Assembly (NCBI GenBank): GCA_964483245.1
Contig: CAZABP010000030.1
Location: 1-56,156 of the forward strand
Reading direction: 5' to 3'
DNA: 56,156 bases
From: CAZABP01 sp964483245
GTDB taxonomy: Bacteria > Planctomycetota > UBA1135 > UBA2386
Part shown: one piece after another, positions 9,972-18,516 of the stretch
Layout of the letters: every line of letters starts with the position of its first letter
Numbering within the stretch: position 1 is the stretch's first letter
The notes under the pieces: model-generated
The model's input: the letters and a program-made list of their open reading frames with translations, nothing else
Told to the model about the DNA's origin: nothing
Databases searched by the model: none
Program-made: the position numbers and the translations under genes

Positions 9972-12299
9972 ATGCGCCGCTGGATCGTGGTCTGCGCCGC
10001 GCTGTGCCTCGCCGCAGTGGTGGCGTTTCTGCTGTCCCGGGACGGGATCGGCGGAAGCTCCAGTCTGTCGAAGGAGTCGGCAGCGCGCGGGGCGGATGCG
10101 GTGAGTGTGGAGGCGACGGCGGCGCGCGACGCAGCCGCGGTGGAGGACGGTCCGGAGCGGCAGGCGGTCGAGGTGCCGGCGGCGGAGATCGACGCCGTAC
10201 CTGGCGAACTCGTCGTGTCGGTGCGCAGCGAGAGCGGGGAACCGGTCGCCGACTGGGAAGTGCAGGTCGAACCGGAGTTCGGGGTGAGTGTTCCGTCGCG
10301 CGTGCAGCGCTGGCGAACGAATCAGGCAGGACGGGCTGCGCGCGAGGTCATCGCCGGCGAATACGAGGTACGCACGCTCGGCCACCCGGAACAGCGCTGC
10401 GTCGTCGCGGCAGGTGAGCGCACGAACATCGAGCTCGTGCTGCGCCTCGCACGCGAGATCACTGGCGTCGTGCTCGATCCGGCGCGGCAACCGGTGCCGA
10501 ACGCGCAGCTGATGCTGCGGTGGAAGAACGTGAGCACCCACCCGCCGATCGACGCCGGCCGCGCGGATGCCGCCGGACGCTTCCGCCTGCGCCCGCCGGC
10601 CAGATGGTTCTGCAGCATCAGCGCGACGGCGCCCGGATTCCGCGCGTCTGCCGAACACCATGTGACGCTGAAGACCACGGAGCTCGAACTGCTGCTCGGC
10701 GCGGAGCCGGCGCAACTGACCGTCGTCGTCACCCGTGCGGATCACATGCCGGCGGTGGATGCCTGGGTCCAGGTCGTCGCGGGAAGCGACGAGCATCACC
10801 GCCAGGACGGTGCCGATTGGCAGGAGCTGTCACATCGCGAGCGGGTCTGCGATCGCGATGGGCGCGCGCGGTTCACCGACCTGTGGCCCGGACCGGCGTC
10901 GTTGATCGTGCGGGACGCCGACCATCTGCTGCACTCCGAGAAGCTCGAGCTGCGCGCCGGCGACGAGCTCGTGCACCTGGTCGCACTGCAGCGTGGCGCC
11001 ACGCTCGTCGGGATCGTGCGGGATGAGGCGGGTGCGCCGATCGGCGGGGTGCGGATCGGTTCGCGCTGGCTGCAGAACGCGCAGAGCGCGCGCGACGGCA
11101 CGTATCGGCTCGGGGGTCTCGATCCCGCGCTGACGCGGATCGAAGCACACCACCGCGATTACCGGCCCGAGCACCATGCGCTCTCGCTGCAGGTCGGGGA
11201 GACCTCGCGCTGGGATCCGGTGCTGCGGCTGCGGCCGCTGCTGCGCGGCAGGCTCGTCGACGCCAGCGGGCACCCGCTCGCGCAGTACGAAGTGCAACTG
11301 CACGACACGAGCGCGGCGCATTACGCCATGCGCGGGCATGCGACGACCGGGGCCGATGGGCGGTTCGAGCTGAAGCTCGAGGACGAGCGGCCGCTCGATG
11401 TCGAAGTCCGCGAACGCGGGCAGCCGTTCACTGTCGTGCCGAATGGAGGGCGCCAGGTCCGGCCGTCAGCGGACGAGCTCCTGCTGCAGCTCGACGAGAG
11501 CGCCGCGGCAACCGCGTCGGTGCACGGCCGCGTCCGCGCGCCACCGCAGCAGCCGGATGGCGCGATGTTCCTCCAGATCCACCGCCTCGAACCGGGTCGA
11601 TGGGGACGCTCGACCGGCGTCCAGGTCGATCCCAAGAGTTTCGAGTTCCGCTTCGGGCCGCTGCCCCGTGGTGACTATCGCTTGTTGCTGAGCTGCCGCG
11701 CGCCGCAGGTCGCGCCGCACGAAGTGGCGCGGTTCACGCTGCGACCGCACGAGCAACGCGACCTCGGCGAGCTCGCGCTCGGCGATAGCGGATCGCTCGT
11801 GGTCGAGGCCAGGTTGGCCAGCGGCTCGTTGGCCGAAGCTCCGTACGTCCAGATCGACGACGTGAAGACCGACCGGACCTACCACATTGCGCGCTGTGAC
11901 GCCGCAGGTCGACTGGAGCTCGCGTGCGCGCCCGGCACATACCGCGCCACGATCTACGGCGACGCCTTCGTCTGGCAGCGCCGCGAACTCGAGATCCGCG
12001 CGTCGAACACCACGTCCTGGACCGCCACACTCGAACCCGCCATCCGCCGCAAGCTCTTCTTCACGCTTCCCCCCGGCGAAACCACCTGCCGCTTCGAGAT
12101 CCTGAACCCCGACGCAGTCGTCGTGTTCGACACCGAACTGGCCGCTGACTCGTCCGACTCCCGCGAGTGGCACCCGTTCTTTGGCCTCGGCCGCCACCAG
12201 GTCCGCGCGACCGGCGGCAGCGGGAAGCTCTACTCGCAGTCGTTCGTCGTCAGCTCGCTCGAACCCGATCCCCGCGGCATCCGCATCGCGCCCAAGTGA
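9972..12299 (+). CDS. Exported multi-domain protein with carboxypeptidase-regulatory-like repeats, paralogue 1
   Basis: The 775-residue product begins with a hydrophobic export or anchor segment (residues 4-21) and a low-complexity charged stretch to about residue 70. The rest is a string of beta-sandwich domains of the carboxypeptidase-regulatory or CarboxypepD_reg type. Examples are GELVVSVRSESGEP, ITGVVLDPARQPVPNAQ, LVGIVRDEAGAPIGGVRIG and LRGRLVDASGHPLAQY. Such domains fold like prealbumin and mediate adhesion or assembly. It shares its domain order and much sequence with the next gene, including the final SFVVSSLE...GIRIAPK tail. No enzyme motif is visible, so I propose no precise function. 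No strong ribosome-binding site precedes the ATG. Confidence 0.75.
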   Translation: MRRWIVVCAALCLAAVVAFLLSRDGIGGSSSLSKESAARGADAVSVEATAARDAAAVEDGPERQAVEVPAAEIDAVPGELVVSVRSESGEPVADWEVQVEPEFGVSVPSRVQRWRTNQAGRAAREVIAGEYEVRTLGHPEQRCVVAAGERTNIELVLRLAREITGVVLDPARQPVPNAQLMLRWKNVSTHPPIDAGRADAAGRFRLRPPARWFCSISATAPGFRASAEHHVTLKTTELELLLGAEPAQLTVVVTRADHMPAVDAWVQVVAGSDEHHRQDGADWQELSHRERVCDRDGRARFTDLWPGPASLIVRDADHLLHSEKLELRAGDELVHLVALQRGATLVGIVRDEAGAPIGGVRIGSRWLQNAQSARDGTYRLGGLDPALTRIEAHHRDYRPEHHALSLQVGETSRWDPVLRLRPLLRGRLVDASGHPLAQYEVQLHDTSAAHYAMRGHATTGADGRFELKLEDERPLDVEVRERGQPFTVVPNGGRQVRPSADELLLQLDESAAATASVHGRVRAPPQQPDGAMFLQIHRLEPGRWGRSTGVQVDPKSFEFRFGPLPRGDYRLLLSCRAPQVAPHEVARFTLRPHEQRDLGELALGDSGSLVVEARLASGSLAEAPYVQIDDVKTDRTYHIARCDAAGRLELACAPGTYRATIYGDAFVWQRRELEIRASNTTSWTATLEPAIRRKLFFTLPPGETTCRFEILNPDAVVVFDTELAADSSDSREWHPFFGLGRHQVRATGGSGKLYSQSFVVSSLEPDPRGIRIAPK

Positions 12300-12418
12300 A
12301 ACCGGTGCACCGCGTCTCTGAGACCCCATCCGTCACTTCGCGTGAGAAATTCCCCGCGAAGCGGTACGCGGAGTCTCAGAGACCCGCGCCGTCACTTCGC
12401 GAGCGGTTCCGCACGTTT
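12300..12418. repeat. Intergenic repeats with GTCTC(A/T)GAGAC palindromes, copies A and B
   Basis: Two direct repeats of a unit lie between the paralogous genes. Copy A centres on GTCTCTGAGAC (12314-12324) and copy B on GTCTCAGAGAC (12373-12383). Each is followed by a CCGTCACTTCGCG segment. Copy B continues into CGAGCGGTTCCGCACGT, which is repeated after the second paralogue (14831-14847). The 11-base palindromes are perfect around their central base. They may end transcription or be mobile REP-like elements. Confidence 0.7.
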
Positions 12419-12443
12419 ACGACGCGAACCCTCGGAGGGTCCC

Positions 12444-14789
12444 ATGCACCGTCACGGTCTGCTGCTCTCGACGATTGCAGTCGCGGTCCTGGTCGTCGCG
12501 TGGATGTGGTTCCGCGATCCGCCTGGGCGCGAAGCAACTCGCGAGGCGACGGAGGGGGAGGCGCCGACCGTCGAATCGCAACCGCCGACGACGCAAGCGC
12601 CTGAAACAACGCGTGAGCGCGTGGAGCTGGCGGAGGGAACTCCGGCCTCCGCCGCGGAGAGCCGCGAGCCGGAGTTCGCGACGCTGGTCGTGCACGTGCG
12701 CGATCCGAAGTCGGCCCCGATGCCCGACTGGCTCGTGGTCGTCGAGCCGAGCGCCGGCGAGACCGCTGCCGGAGCTGCTGTCCTGCTGCGCACCGATGCG
12801 CGCGGCACGGCCGAGCGGCCGCTGCCAAGCGGCGAGTACGCGCTGCACCCACTCGGCAAGCAGGGGCCGGAACGGATCCTGGTCGCGCTCGCGCCGGGCC
12901 AGAGGCGCGACGTGGAGCTGAGGGTCGGCGAAGCGTTCGCGCTGCGGGGCGTGGTGCTGGAGCCGGCACGCCAACCGGTACCGTTCGCACGCCTGTTGCT
13001 GCGTTTCGGCACCAACTGGGATTCCGCGCCGATCGAGATCGGCCGCGCGGATGCCGCAGGCACGTTCCAGCTGCAGATGCCTGCTGCTGCGCTCGGCACC
13101 ATCAGCGCAACCGCGGACGGCTACCGCGCATCCGAGGAGCTGTTGCTCTCGCCCAAGAGGCCCGAGATCGAGCTCGTGCTCGGCCTGACGCCGGCCCGAC
13201 TGCTGCTGCTGGTGACGCGCGCCGACGGTGCACCGGCCGCCGGCTGCGGCGTCGAGGTCGGCACCGGCAACGGATGGATCCGCACCGATGTTCCGTTCCC
13301 ACGCATGGAAGGCACGAGGCGGATCGGTGCCTGCGACCGCGATGGCAGGATCCTGCTGGCGGACCTCTGGCCCGGTAGCGCGGCCATGACGCTGCGCGAT
13401 CCAGCTCACGCGGTCCACTTCGAGCGAATCGTCGTTTCCGGCGGCACGGAGACGCTCCACCGCGTGCAGCTGCAGGCGGGCGCGTCGCTCGCCGGAACCG
13501 TGCGCGACGACACCGGTGCGCCCGTGGCGGAAGCCACGATCGGGGCTGGATCGCTGGTCACGACCCGGAGCGCCGGTGACGGCAGTTATCGCTTGTCCTC
13601 TCTGAGCCCGACGGCATCGGAGATCCGCGTGTCGCACCGCGAGTACTTGGATGCAGTCGACCAGGTCGCGCTGACCGCCGGCCAACAGGCGACTTGGGAT
13701 CCGGTCCTGCGGCGCGCGCCGCAGATCCGCGGCAGGCTCGTCGATGGATCCGGTGCACCACTACCGCAGCACCTGGTCCTCGCGCATTTCTCGAACCGCG
13801 CAGAAGGCTCCGTAGGCGGCGCCGCCGCTACCGACGCGCAGGGAAGGTTTGAGTTGCGCACGAGAAAGCACGCCGCGTTCACGCTGTTCGTCACTGAGGC
13901 ACGCGACGGCCTCAAGCCGTTCCTCGTCCCGCTCGGAGGCGAGCACGTGCACCCGGGTGCCGACGAAGTGCTGCTGCGGATCGCGCCGGAACGTGCGGCG
14001 ACGGCGTCGTTCCACGGTCGCGTCGAACTCCCTACTGCTGTGGACGTCGCATCGATCAAACTGGACGTCATGCAGCACCTGCCGACTGGAGGGGTCGGCG
14101 GCGCCCCTGCGATCGCACCTTCGACCAGCGGTTTCTTCGAACATGGTCCGCTTCCGCCGGGCGAGTATTCGCTGACCCTACACGCGACCCAGCCGCGGAT
14201 CGCACGAACTGAGCTGGCGCGATTCCGCCTCTCACCACAGGAGCGTCGCGATCTCGGCTCGCTCTCCATCAGCGCGCTCGGCACGCTGCGGATCCGCGCA
14301 ACCGGGCGCGACGGCCCACGCACAGAACCACCATCGATCCAGCTCGAACCACTCGACGGGGGCATGCAGCAAAACCTCGGGCGCTGCGACGCGGCCGGCC
14401 TGCTGACCGTACGGCTCAGTCCAGGCCGTTACCGCGTCAGCCTTTTCGGGTCCGACTTCTTCTGGCCCGTCCGCGAACTCACGATCGCTGCCAACCAACA
14501 CCACGACGTCTCCTTCGAACTCGAGCCGGCTGTGCGGCGCCAGCTCCACTTCGTGCTCCCGCCCGAAGAAGACGCGTGCACGTTCGAGATCGTGCGCTCC
14601 GACGGTGCCCCGGTCACCACGCAGCGCATCACGCGCGAGACCGGCGGCGTCTCACGGCTGATGCCATTCTTCTCACTCGGCCGCTACGAAGTCCGCGCCA
14701 CCGGTGCCAGCGGCAAGCGCTACGCGCAGTCGTTCACGGTCACCTCCCTCGAGCACGACGCCAGCGGCATCCGCATCGAGCCCAAGTGA
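12444..14789 (+). CDS. Exported multi-domain protein with carboxypeptidase-regulatory-like repeats, paralogue 2
   Basis: The ATG at 12444 follows a clear GGAGGG ribosome-binding site at 12434-12439, so I prefer it to earlier in-frame starts. The 781-residue product has an N-terminal hydrophobic segment (HGLLLSTIAVAVLVVAWMW), a low-complexity linker to about residue 70, and then the same series of beta-sandwich domains as paralogue 1. Aligned pieces include VVLEPARQPVPFARLLLRF, LAGTVRDDTGAPVAEATIG and IRGRLVDGSGAPLPQH. The two proteins end almost identically (SFTVTSLE...GIRIEPK). Similarity continues past the stop codon into the intergenic repeat, so the pair arose by tandem duplication. A surface or adhesive role is inference only. 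Confidence 0.78.
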   Translation: MHRHGLLLSTIAVAVLVVAWMWFRDPPGREATREATEGEAPTVESQPPTTQAPETTRERVELAEGTPASAAESREPEFATLVVHVRDPKSAPMPDWLVVVEPSAGETAAGAAVLLRTDARGTAERPLPSGEYALHPLGKQGPERILVALAPGQRRDVELRVGEAFALRGVVLEPARQPVPFARLLLRFGTNWDSAPIEIGRADAAGTFQLQMPAAALGTISATADGYRASEELLLSPKRPEIELVLGLTPARLLLLVTRADGAPAAGCGVEVGTGNGWIRTDVPFPRMEGTRRIGACDRDGRILLADLWPGSAAMTLRDPAHAVHFERIVVSGGTETLHRVQLQAGASLAGTVRDDTGAPVAEATIGAGSLVTTRSAGDGSYRLSSLSPTASEIRVSHREYLDAVDQVALTAGQQATWDPVLRRAPQIRGRLVDGSGAPLPQHLVLAHFSNRAEGSVGGAAATDAQGRFELRTRKHAAFTLFVTEARDGLKPFLVPLGGEHVHPGADEVLLRIAPERAATASFHGRVELPTAVDVASIKLDVMQHLPTGGVGGAPAIAPSTSGFFEHGPLPPGEYSLTLHATQPRIARTELARFRLSPQERRDLGSLSISALGTLRIRATGRDGPRTEPPSIQLEPLDGGMQQNLGRCDAAGLLTVRLSPGRYRVSLFGSDFFWPVRELTIAANQHHDVSFELEPAVRRQLHFVLPPEEDACTFEIVRSDGAPVTTQRITRETGGVSRLMPFFSLGRYEVRATGASGKRYAQSFTVTSLEHDASGIRIEPK

Positions 14790-14844
14790 AAGCGGTACAC
14801 CAGGTCTCAGAGACCGCGGCCGTCAGTTCGCGAGCGGTTCCGCA
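14790..14844. repeat. Intergenic GTCTCAGAGAC repeat, copy C
   Basis: Directly after the stop of paralogue 2, this unit matches copies A and B. It has GCGGTACACC, the palindrome GTCTCAGAGAC at 14804-14814, then CCGTCAGTTCGCGAGCGG. Similarity to the DNA after paralogue 1 starts inside the coding sequence and runs through the stop codon. The unit therefore belongs to the duplicated block rather than being a separate insertion. Confidence 0.7.
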
Positions 14845-14918
14845 CGTAGTCCGCCGCGCAGGTGTCTGACACCGTGTGTACCGGTACACCGGGTGTCAGA
14901 CACCTACGCAGCGGTCAT
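14845..14918. repeat. Palindromic intergenic element, copy 2
   Basis: This is the second copy of the element at 1304-1371. Its arms are AGGTGTCTGACACC (14860-14873) and GGTGTCAGACACCT (14892-14905), a perfect 14-base inverted repeat. Partly matching flanks (CCGCCGCGC against ACGCAGCGG) extend the pairing. The centre holds GTGTACCGGTACAC, itself palindromic, so nested hairpins are possible. It follows directly on the copy C repeat. Confidence 0.8.
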
Positions 14919-14952
14919 GTCGTAGCGGTGCTGAGCCGATATCCGCGGTTGC

Positions 14953-15780
14953 ATGCTGCGTAGCGCGCTGCCGTTCCTGTTGATCGCCTGTGGAGCGCTG
15001 TGGTTAGGTGCGCCGAAGGGGCAACAGCGCAGCAGCGCAGCATTCGAGTCGGGCACGGGCAGTGCATCCGCGTCGCACTCGTTGCTCTCGAAGTGGATCG
15101 ATCAGATCGGTCGGCTCCTGCACGGGTTGCCCAGCATCCGCGGGCAGCTCGTGGACGCCTCGGGCACGCCGCTGCCGGACCATGCCATCACGGCGCAGTC
15201 GGTCGAGACACCGGCGATCTGGGGCGCGGCCACGACGGATGAGAAGGGGCGCTTCGTGCTGCACATCGAGCACCGCGCAACGTTCAACCTGTTCGTCCGC
15301 GACGCGCGGCACTGGGCGATGTTGCCCACGGTGCTGCCGGATGGAGGCGTGCGCGTCGTGCCGGGCCCAGCAGAGGTCTTGCTGCGGATTCCGACTGAGC
15401 GAACCCCGACGGCGTTCGTGCGGGGCCGGATCGTCGTGCGTGGCGCAACGGAACAGACCAGGCTCTCCTTCGGGTTGATGCGACTCGAAAAGGACGGCGG
15501 TTGCGGCGGCTTCGTCTTTCTCCAGGATCCGGCCCGCGGCTCGTTCGAGTTCGGCCCCGTCCCATCCGGCGACTACCGCATGGTCGTGAGCGCGCAGGCA
15601 CCGGACGTCACCTGGCACGGCCCTGCAATCGAACTCGGTGCGCACGAACAGCTCGACCTCGGCGATCTGCTGATCCCCGGCACCCCATCAGCCGGCGACC
15701 CGCCCGCTCAGCCCCCCGCCGGACCGGCGCCGTGCAGCGAACAACCGAGCCGCATGCGCCGATCCGCGACCTGGCGATAG
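14953..15780 (+). CDS. Shortened third paralogue of the carboxypeptidase-regulatory-like proteins
   Basis: This 275-residue protein starts with its own signal peptide (MLRSALPFLLIACGALWLG). After a short linker it aligns only with the middle of paralogues 1 and 2, from IRGQLVDASGTPLPDH to GAHEQLDLGDLLIPG. It is closer to paralogue 2, sharing NLFVRDAR against TLFVTEAR and the EVLLRI.PER pattern. The C-terminal third of the full-length proteins is missing. In its place is a proline-rich tail that runs 73 bases into the 3' end of the convergent HTTM gene. It is either a genuine short family member with a new signal peptide or a decaying truncated copy. Confidence 0.65.
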   Translation: MLRSALPFLLIACGALWLGAPKGQQRSSAAFESGTGSASASHSLLSKWIDQIGRLLHGLPSIRGQLVDASGTPLPDHAITAQSVETPAIWGAATTDEKGRFVLHIEHRATFNLFVRDARHWAMLPTVLPDGGVRVVPGPAEVLLRIPTERTPTAFVRGRIVVRGATEQTRLSFGLMRLEKDGGCGGFVFLQDPARGSFEFGPVPSGDYRMVVSAQAPDVTWHGPAIELGAHEQLDLGDLLIPGTPSAGDPPAQPPAGPAPCSEQPSRMRRSATWR

Positions 15781-17147
15781 ACGCGACGCGCCACCGCGGC
15801 GACCGGTGGCACGTGCAGCAACGGCGCGAGCAGCAGCGTCAACGGTGAGCGCCACGCAACCGCGCGGTAGGCATCGAAACCGACCAACACGCGCCCGCGC
15901 GCGTCGATGGCGTGCACGTCGCGCAGCGCCGCATCCAGATCGACCGACGGCGCGGCGTTCCGCCGCCCGGCTTCCTCGTGCAGATCGACGAACCGGATCC
16001 GCGCACCCCAGTCGAGCCCGCGCAGCACGGCCACGGTGCCGCGGCAGATCCGGCAGCGCCCATCGAACAGGAACATCAACCGCGCGGACGGCATCACGTA
16101 CAGCACCGCCGCCACCGCGAGCGATCCGAACCCGACCCACAGCGCCCACCCCGGCACGACGATGCTGATGATCCAGATCACGAGCGCCGGCAGCCCCACC
16201 GCGACGAGCGCCGCGGGCACCGCCTGCCACCACCGACCCTGCAGCCAGCCGCGCACGATCTCCGGCACACGTTCCAGCGGCAGGAACACCGCGAGCAGGA
16301 TCCACAGCCGCATGTACGGCCCGGTGTCCATCGTGGCCCACGTGATCAGATGGAACGTGACCGCCATCGGCAGGAAGAACCACCGCGCGACCGGCAGCAC
16401 CAGCACGAGCGGGAACAGGACCTGCGTCGACACCAGCCCCACACTCTGCAACCTGCACAACAGCACGCTGCCGGCGACGAACCGCGCCGCGTCGTTGTCG
16501 TGCCCGAGCAGACTCCCCTGCAGCGAATACCCGTTGAACCACTCGAACCCGCCGAGCAGCAGCTTCGACGCACCGGCCGCGCAATACCCGAGCGCGATCG
16601 TGATCTGCGCCACGCGCAGCGGGAACGCCGGCCCGCTCGCATCCTCCGGAAGCTCCGGTTCGCCGCGCCGCGCGCGCCGCCAGGCACTACGCACCGCATG
16701 CCACGAGATCCGCGCGCCACACGGCGCCAGCGGCAACAGCAGCAGCGCGAACGTCAACGCGATCTTGTCGTGGTGCGGCTTGCCGAACGAATACGCGAGC
16801 CCGGTCCAGTAGACGAGCACGATGCCCCCGACCAGACAGCTCGTCCGCGGCCAGATCCCGAGGATCCCACAGCTCAACGCGATCACTCCGACCGCCTGCA
16901 CCCACAGCGCCGCATCGGTGCCGATCGGCTCGAGCCGCAGCACGTCGAACAGGTAGATGGGGTTCCACGACCGCAGCTCGCTCCCGCCTGCAACCGCGGC
17001 GGCGTCCTTCAATACGGTCCCGGAGTACAGCAGCAGGTCGTACAGCGCGACCGCGCAGACGAGCACGCGCCAGATCCCCAGCCGCGTGAGCGGGATCGGC
17101 GCGAACCAGAACCGATCCCACCACTCCCCAACACGCAACGTGGTCAC
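15708..17147 (-). CDS. HTTM-domain membrane protein fused to DUF393 (DCC thiol-oxidoreductase-like) domain
   Basis: A GTG at 17147 overlaps the stop of the upstream gene (GTGA) and gives 479 residues. Residues 1-350 contain many hydrophobic helices and resemble the HTTM domain, which is related to vitamin K-dependent gamma-carboxylase. Matching stretches include FAPIPLTRLGIWRVLV, FGKPHHDKIALTFALLLLPLAP and YCAAGASKLLLGGFEWFNGY. From residue 358 a DUF393 domain begins (FLFDGRCRIC, with Cys365 and Cys368 as CxxC), a family that resembles thiol-disulphide oxidoreductases. Its 3' end overlaps the convergent short paralogue by 73 bases. It is probably co-transcribed with the exported protein upstream. 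The substrate is unknown. Confidence 0.82.
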   Translation of the reverse strand: MTTLRVGEWWDRFWFAPIPLTRLGIWRVLVCAVALYDLLLYSGTVLKDAAAVAGGSELRSWNPIYLFDVLRLEPIGTDAALWVQAVGVIALSCGILGIWPRTSCLVGGIVLVYWTGLAYSFGKPHHDKIALTFALLLLPLAPCGARISWHAVRSAWRRARRGEPELPEDASGPAFPLRVAQITIALGYCAAGASKLLLGGFEWFNGYSLQGSLLGHDNDAARFVAGSVLLCRLQSVGLVSTQVLFPLVLVLPVARWFFLPMAVTFHLITWATMDTGPYMRLWILLAVFLPLERVPEIVRGWLQGRWWQAVPAALVAVGLPALVIWIISIVVPGWALWVGFGSLAVAAVLYVMPSARLMFLFDGRCRICRGTVAVLRGLDWGARIRFVDLHEEAGRRNAAPSVDLDAALRDVHAIDARGRVLVGFDAYRAVAWRSPLTLLLAPLLHVPPVAAVARRVYRQVADRRMRLGCSLHGAGPAGG

Positions 17148-18511
17148 CGCGCCACCCAGCGCAGGATCACGGCCGGCGCGACTTCGACCGGGCCATCGCG
17201 AGTCAAGCGCACACGCTGGTCCTGCACGACGAAACCAATGATCGGCGGCCCGCGATGCGACCACCGCTCGACGAGCCGCGCATGCAGCTCACGCCGGAGC
17301 TCCTCCGGCCCGTACACGATCTCCGCCAACACCTGCCAGTACCCGTCCTGCAAGAGCCCGGCCTCCTCGAACGTGACCGGGCTCTGGCTCCCCCCCTCGT
17401 GCAGCAGGAACAGCCGCGGCCGGTGCACGGCGTCCATCTCGCGGTGCAAGTCCGCATACATCGTGAACCCGACGAACGGCCAGGCCTTCCCATAGCCGAG
17501 CACCGCCGCGAGGAGCTGCAGCCCGATCACGATGGTGATCACGCATTGGAGGAACGCGCGGCCGAGCGCCACGCCCCACGGCGCGCGCCGTCGTTCGCGC
17601 CAGATCCACGCGGCCGCGACCACCAACAGCCCGATCACGGCAAACCGCGGCAACCAGCGCAGATCGAACCCGCGCGGATACGGGATCTCGACGCCAACAC
17701 TCGCGATCCGCGTCGAGCGCAGATCACGATCGAACGCGACGAGGTCGACGCCGTGCCGGCCCGGCTTGAATCCGTACACCTGCCCATCGCGCACCGGAAA
17801 CAGCAGGTGATGGTGCTGCCGCCGGAACCGCAGCGTCGCTCCTCCATTCGCCGTCGCATCGACGTCCACCTCCGCGGTCCCATCCGGCGATCCGCGCAGC
17901 CACCCGCTCTTCGCGTTGCGCAGCGTTCCACTCGGCGCTGACCCGCGGTCCGGCACGTAGCGGAACCAACCATCGCGCGCGAGCAGCAGCAGCGCACCCT
18001 CCGCATCCGCAGCCAGCGCATGGAACGGCGCCGGCGGCACCCCATCCGCTGCCGTGAACGTCCGCCCGAACCACCACCGCGGCTCGAGCACGCCGAACTC
18101 CGTCTCCGTCGCGAGCCAGATCCGCCCATCCACACCGATATGCATCCCGCGCGGCGCGCCCTGCGGCGCACCGTCGCGCAGATCGACCGGATCCAGCCAG
18201 TCGTGCTCTGCGTCGGTCAGGAACAGTCCGCGCGCACCGAGCACATAGGTCCCGCCGAGCGGATGCCGCGCCAGCGCGAGCGGCTCGCCGATCCCGCCTG
18301 CCAGTGTGCAGCGCAGCTCGATCTCCGTGTCGCCGCGCCGCCGCAACACGCGCGCGCCCTCGATCCGCAGCGTCGTGCCGCCCGCCTCGGCCACCTCGCG
18401 GGCAATCGCCGGCGCCGTGCCGTTCCAGCGCACGAACGCCGGCTCCTGCGCAGCAACGCTTCCGACCAGCAGCAGCACCAGCGCAACACCGCGCGTGCCC
18501 TGCCCGCGCAT
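17144..18511 (-). CDS. Exported membrane-anchored protein, partner of the HTTM protein
   Basis: The 455-residue protein begins with a signal peptide that probably ends at VAA-Q (residue 21). Residues 25-280 are rich in beta strands with short DGRIW and DGWFRY repeats and may form a propeller. Two hydrophobic helices follow at about 290-304 and 320-340. A C-terminal domain with WPFVGFTMY (344-352) comes last. This WPF...MY motif is typical of proteins encoded beside HTTM proteins. It overlaps the HTTM gene by 4 bases, which supports joint work in the membrane. I do not recognise the family by name. Confidence 0.6.
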   Translation of the reverse strand: MRGQGTRGVALVLLLVGSVAAQEPAFVRWNGTAPAIAREVAEAGGTTLRIEGARVLRRRGDTEIELRCTLAGGIGEPLALARHPLGGTYVLGARGLFLTDAEHDWLDPVDLRDGAPQGAPRGMHIGVDGRIWLATETEFGVLEPRWWFGRTFTAADGVPPAPFHALAADAEGALLLLARDGWFRYVPDRGSAPSGTLRNAKSGWLRGSPDGTAEVDVDATANGGATLRFRRQHHHLLFPVRDGQVYGFKPGRHGVDLVAFDRDLRSTRIASVGVEIPYPRGFDLRWLPRFAVIGLLVVAAAWIWRERRRAPWGVALGRAFLQCVITIVIGLQLLAAVLGYGKAWPFVGFTMYADLHREMDAVHRPRLFLLHEGGSQSPVTFEEAGLLQDGYWQVLAEIVYGPEELRRELHARLVERWSHRGPPIIGFVVQDQRVRLTRDGPVEVAPAVILRWVAR

Positions 18512-18516
18512 GGTCG

